This document shows, in pieces, positions 61,620-64,000 of a DNA stretch of 64,000 nt (positions are counted from its first letter, which is position 1; the number at the start of each line of letters is the position of its first letter). The position numbers and the translations under genes were made by a program. The notes below the pieces were generated by a model that made no database searches, was not told the DNA's origin, and was given only the letters and a program-made list of their open reading frames with translations. This DNA is from Cellvibrio sp. KY-GH-1 (lineage in GTDB: Bacteria > Pseudomonadota > Gammaproteobacteria > Pseudomonadales > Cellvibrionaceae): assembly GCF_008806975.1 (NCBI RefSeq), contig NZ_CP031728.1, forward strand, positions 2,356,001-2,420,000, given 5' to 3'.

Positions 61620-62951
61620 ATGGCCATTCAGCAAGATATTACGAAAGCCAGGCTGCTCGGAGTCCTGATTCTCATCACGCTTGTCGTATTACTACTGCAG
61701 TATTTCGGTCCACAGAAAACCCTGGTGCTGGGTGTAGATGCCGGCGTGCGTATCGAAACCATTGATGACCGCGGCAACGGCGGTGCGTCTATTGCCAAAC
61801 TAACGCGCGAAGGGGAACGATTGATTCTGGATTGCGAAATCATCGCTTCCAGTTACGCGTGGCCCTACTGCGAAATCAGCTTCATTCTGACCAGTGACGA
61901 AACCGGACGCGGGATTGACCTAAGCGGCTTCAATGATGTGGAACTTCATATCCATTATTCACAACCCCAGGACTTTGGTATCCGCTTCCAATTGGTTAAC
62001 TTCAACCCGGCCTACGCCACACCGACGGATACCAACTCGCAAAAATACAACTCCATTGAGCTCTACGACACGCATATCCGCTATCCGCAACTGATTGAGC
62101 TGAGTCACATGCAGGTACCCACCTGGTGGTTGAGCCAGGGTAAGATCGCGCCGGATTATTGGGGCCCCGAGTTTGACGATGTGCGCGGAGTACAAATAGC
62201 GACGGGCGAGCGCGTCACACCCGGCAAATACCAAATGATCATCGAGCACGTCGAGTTTCGCGGAAAATATATCAGCGATCACCAATTGCTACTCATTCTG
62301 GTGAGTGTGTGGACTGCACTGGCGTTGATTTATTTTTTCACCACGCTGCACAAAGCAAAATTGGAATTGCAAAGCCATCAGCAAAAACAGCAGCAACTGG
62401 AATCACTTAATCGCCTGCTAAATCAGGAACAGCAAAAACTGGAAGAGCGACTCGCGCGCGACCCACTCACCGGTGTACTCAACCGCGAAGGCCTTGCACC
62501 AATATTCCAACACCAGACGGAAGGCCACGCGAATTCACTGTCGCTAATATTTATTGATATCGACCACTTTAAAAAAATCAATGACCACTATGGCCACAAT
62601 GTCGGTGATCAGGTGCTGCTGATTTTCGCCCAAACGCTGAGCGGTAATACCCGGGAGCACGATTTACTGGCGCGTTGGGGCGGCGAGGAGTTTGTGCTGG
62701 CTTGCCCGGACACACCACTGGAAAATGCCTTGGGCCTTGCGGAAAAACTACGCCGCTGTGTAGAAGAATGTGAGTGGCCCAAAGGAATGAAAGTCACAGC
62801 AAGCTTCGGAGTGGCGCAGCAGATGAATGATGAATCGCCCACCGATTTTATTGGCCGCGCTGATAAAGCCCTCTATGTAGCAAAAGCCCAAGGGCGCAAT
62901 TGTGTGCGCAGCTCACAACACGGCCCGGCACAATTGAGTGTCGTTGGCTAG
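61620..62951 (+). CDS. Membrane-bound diguanylate cyclase (GGDEF)
   Basis: 443 residues. Membrane segment about 10-27, a beta-rich periplasmic domain of about 190 residues (30-218) which resembles a jelly-roll carbohydrate-binding-like fold but is not assigned, second segment about 223-242, a Gln-rich coiled coil (245-280) and a GGDEF domain. Active-site RWGGEEF near 352-358 and inhibitory I-site RxxD (REHD) five residues before it are intact. It should make c-di-GMP and be product-inhibited. Adjacent to a chitinase, so the periplasmic domain could sense sugars; that is speculation. Confidence 0.9.
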   Translation: MAIQQDITKARLLGVLILITLVVLLLQYFGPQKTLVLGVDAGVRIETIDDRGNGGASIAKLTREGERLILDCEIIASSYAWPYCEISFILTSDETGRGIDLSGFNDVELHIHYSQPQDFGIRFQLVNFNPAYATPTDTNSQKYNSIELYDTHIRYPQLIELSHMQVPTWWLSQGKIAPDYWGPEFDDVRGVQIATGERVTPGKYQMIIEHVEFRGKYISDHQLLLILVSVWTALALIYFFTTLHKAKLELQSHQQKQQQLESLNRLLNQEQQKLEERLARDPLTGVLNREGLAPIFQHQTEGHANSLSLIFIDIDHFKKINDHYGHNVGDQVLLIFAQTLSGNTREHDLLARWGGEEFVLACPDTPLENALGLAEKLRRCVEECEWPKGMKVTASFGVAQQMNDESPTDFIGRADKALYVAKAQGRNCVRSSQHGPAQLSVVG

Positions 62952-62991
62952 GCGAAACAAGCAATCCGCAACACCAACAGTTTCGAACCGA

Positions 62992-63810
62992 TTATTGGGT
63001 TATTGGTGCACCGGGCAATTGAAATAGCCGGCAAGTGTTCTCCCACAATTGCGCGGCTAATGCCTCCACATTTTCACCTCGCAACTCCGCCAACACCTGC
63101 GCCACGCGCGCTGTGTTACACGGATCATTGCGCTGCCCCTGTTGGCCACACAACGGCATATCAGGCCCGTCAGTTTCCAATACAATTGCCTCGCAGGGCA
63201 CACGCGAAAAAGTCGCACGTGTTTTTTGCGCGCGCTCATAGGTAATCGTCCCGCCCGCCCCCAAATAAAATCCCATATCAATCAGTTGCATGGCAGTGTC
63301 ATAACTACCGCTAAAGGCATGTACGACACCACCATAGCGCGGCTTATTCTTTTTACACAGGGCGATCAATTCATTGTGGGTTTTTAAACTGTGTACCATT
63401 AACGGTTTGCGCCAGTGATTGGCAAGCTGAATATGCCAGGCAAATATTTCCTGTTGTTGCACCAAGGGTAGCTCGATAGTTTTATCCAGCCCACATTCCC
63501 CGATAGCGACAAATCGGTATTGTTCTGTAGGCGGCATGGACGCTAATAAATTCTCAATTTGCTCCGTGTATTTCGCAAGCGCCAGCTGACTCACATCCAC
63601 TTGATAAATCCAGCAGGGGTGAATCCCCAATGAAAAGTAAAAATCCGGTGTTGCCAATGTCATGGCGACTAGCCGCTCCCACTGCGCAGGATAAACCCCA
63701 GGCATCGCCAGCCCATAAACCCGGTGAGCTTGCGCCTTCTGCCACACTGCAGCGCGATCCGCGTCAAACTCGGGAAAGTCAAAGTGGCAATGGCTGTCAA
63801 AAAATCGCAT
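62992..63810 (-). CDS. TatD-family metal-dependent hydrolase
   Basis: 272 residues. HxH near the N-terminus (FDSHCHFDF), AIGECGLDK, QIQLANHWRKPLMVHSLKTH (in part), GGVVHAFSGSYDTAMQL and VLETDGPDMPL give the two-metal site. Works as a 3'-5' exonuclease or deoxynuclease in this family; the exact TatD, YcfH or YjjV type is not decided, though YjjV-like is plausible. Confidence 0.9.
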   Translation of the reverse strand: MRFFDSHCHFDFPEFDADRAAVWQKAQAHRVYGLAMPGVYPAQWERLVAMTLATPDFYFSLGIHPCWIYQVDVSQLALAKYTEQIENLLASMPPTEQYRFVAIGECGLDKTIELPLVQQQEIFAWHIQLANHWRKPLMVHSLKTHNELIALCKKNKPRYGGVVHAFSGSYDTAMQLIDMGFYLGAGGTITYERAQKTRATFSRVPCEAIVLETDGPDMPLCGQQGQRNDPCNTARVAQVLAELRGENVEALAAQLWENTCRLFQLPGAPITQ

Positions 63811-63853
63811 TTACGGCTACCCTGTGCTGGTCTTTTGCTCTGTACAGATTGTT

Positions 63854-64000
63854 ATGCGCTCATTTTTTCGCAGTTTGTTATCCCGCTCAAGCGTCCCGTT
63901 ACTTGCGGCAGCCTGTTCACTGATCGCAAGTATTTGCTGCCAGACCGCACGGGCAGACTCATCAGTGACCCTCATCGCGACCAGCGCGGCCGACACGAGT
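63854..64000 (+). CDS. Exported protein, N-terminal part (cut by window end)
   Basis: ATG at 63854 followed by 49 codons to the window edge. Signal peptide MRSFFRSLLSRSSVPLLAAA with a likely cleavage after ARA and mature start DSSVTLIATSAADTS. Nothing more can be seen, so no family is given. Confidence 0.55.
   Translation, partial: MRSFFRSLLSRSSVPLLAAACSLIASICCQTARADSSVTLIATSAADTS

Overview
The window reads as a chromosomal segment of an aerobic, motile Gammaproteobacterium. The mix of a GH18 chitinase, spondin-domain secreted proteins, many c-di-GMP and two-component proteins, cobinamide salvage and a chromosomal integron would fit Cellvibrio or a close relative; this placement is inference from gene content, not a database match.

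Layout. 1-2086: start of an OmpR-type regulator and two spondin-domain exported proteins. 2472-5457: a YHS protein followed by a four-gene bufferin (copper-binding RiPP) operon: DUF2282 precursor, DUF692/MNIO enzyme, DUF2063 partner and DoxX membrane protein, closed by a bidirectional terminator. 5524-12265: katG, kup and a KdpDE-like pair whose kinase lacks the cytoplasmic KdpD domain. 12322-13063: a RelE-type toxin/HTH antitoxin module with a clear palindromic operator. 13092-17446: an aspartate/aromatic aminotransferase and cobT-cobS-cobU-cobC for the lower cobalamin pathway. 17475-19968: an unassigned three-gene operon (small membrane protein, TPR-membrane protein, TPR-AAA ATPase). 20133-21554: a MATE exporter.

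22.0-30.9 kb is a complete sedentary-type integron read on the minus strand. The integrase gene lies at 29878-30864, with a LexA-like box in its promoter and an attI region. Below it follow at least six attC sites separating small orphan cassettes, most of them membrane or unknown proteins, two without a normal ORF. One attC is split exactly at its core by two tandem 1,816-bp IS1182-type elements, and a further attC-like site carries the 3' end (domains V and VI) of a group II intron.

30.9-46.0 kb is a secondary (Flag-2/lateral type) flagellar export, basal-body and switch cluster: flgN, flgM, fliJ-I-H-G-F-E and a LafK-like sigma-54 activator on the minus strand, and fliM-N-P-Q-R, flhB, flhA on the plus strand. 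Rod, hook, filament and motor genes are not in the window; the integron sits where they might have followed.

46.1-64.0 kb is mixed chromosomal backbone: two PilZ proteins, GNAT, transglutaminase-like and cupin proteins; a signalling block (hybrid kinase with its own receiver and Hpt, a receiver-EAL phosphodiesterase, CheR, a FixJ-type regulator); tcdA facing csdE; a lipoprotein chitinase; a membrane diguanylate cyclase; TatD; and the start of an exported protein at the window edge. I found no rRNA, tRNA or CRISPR array.
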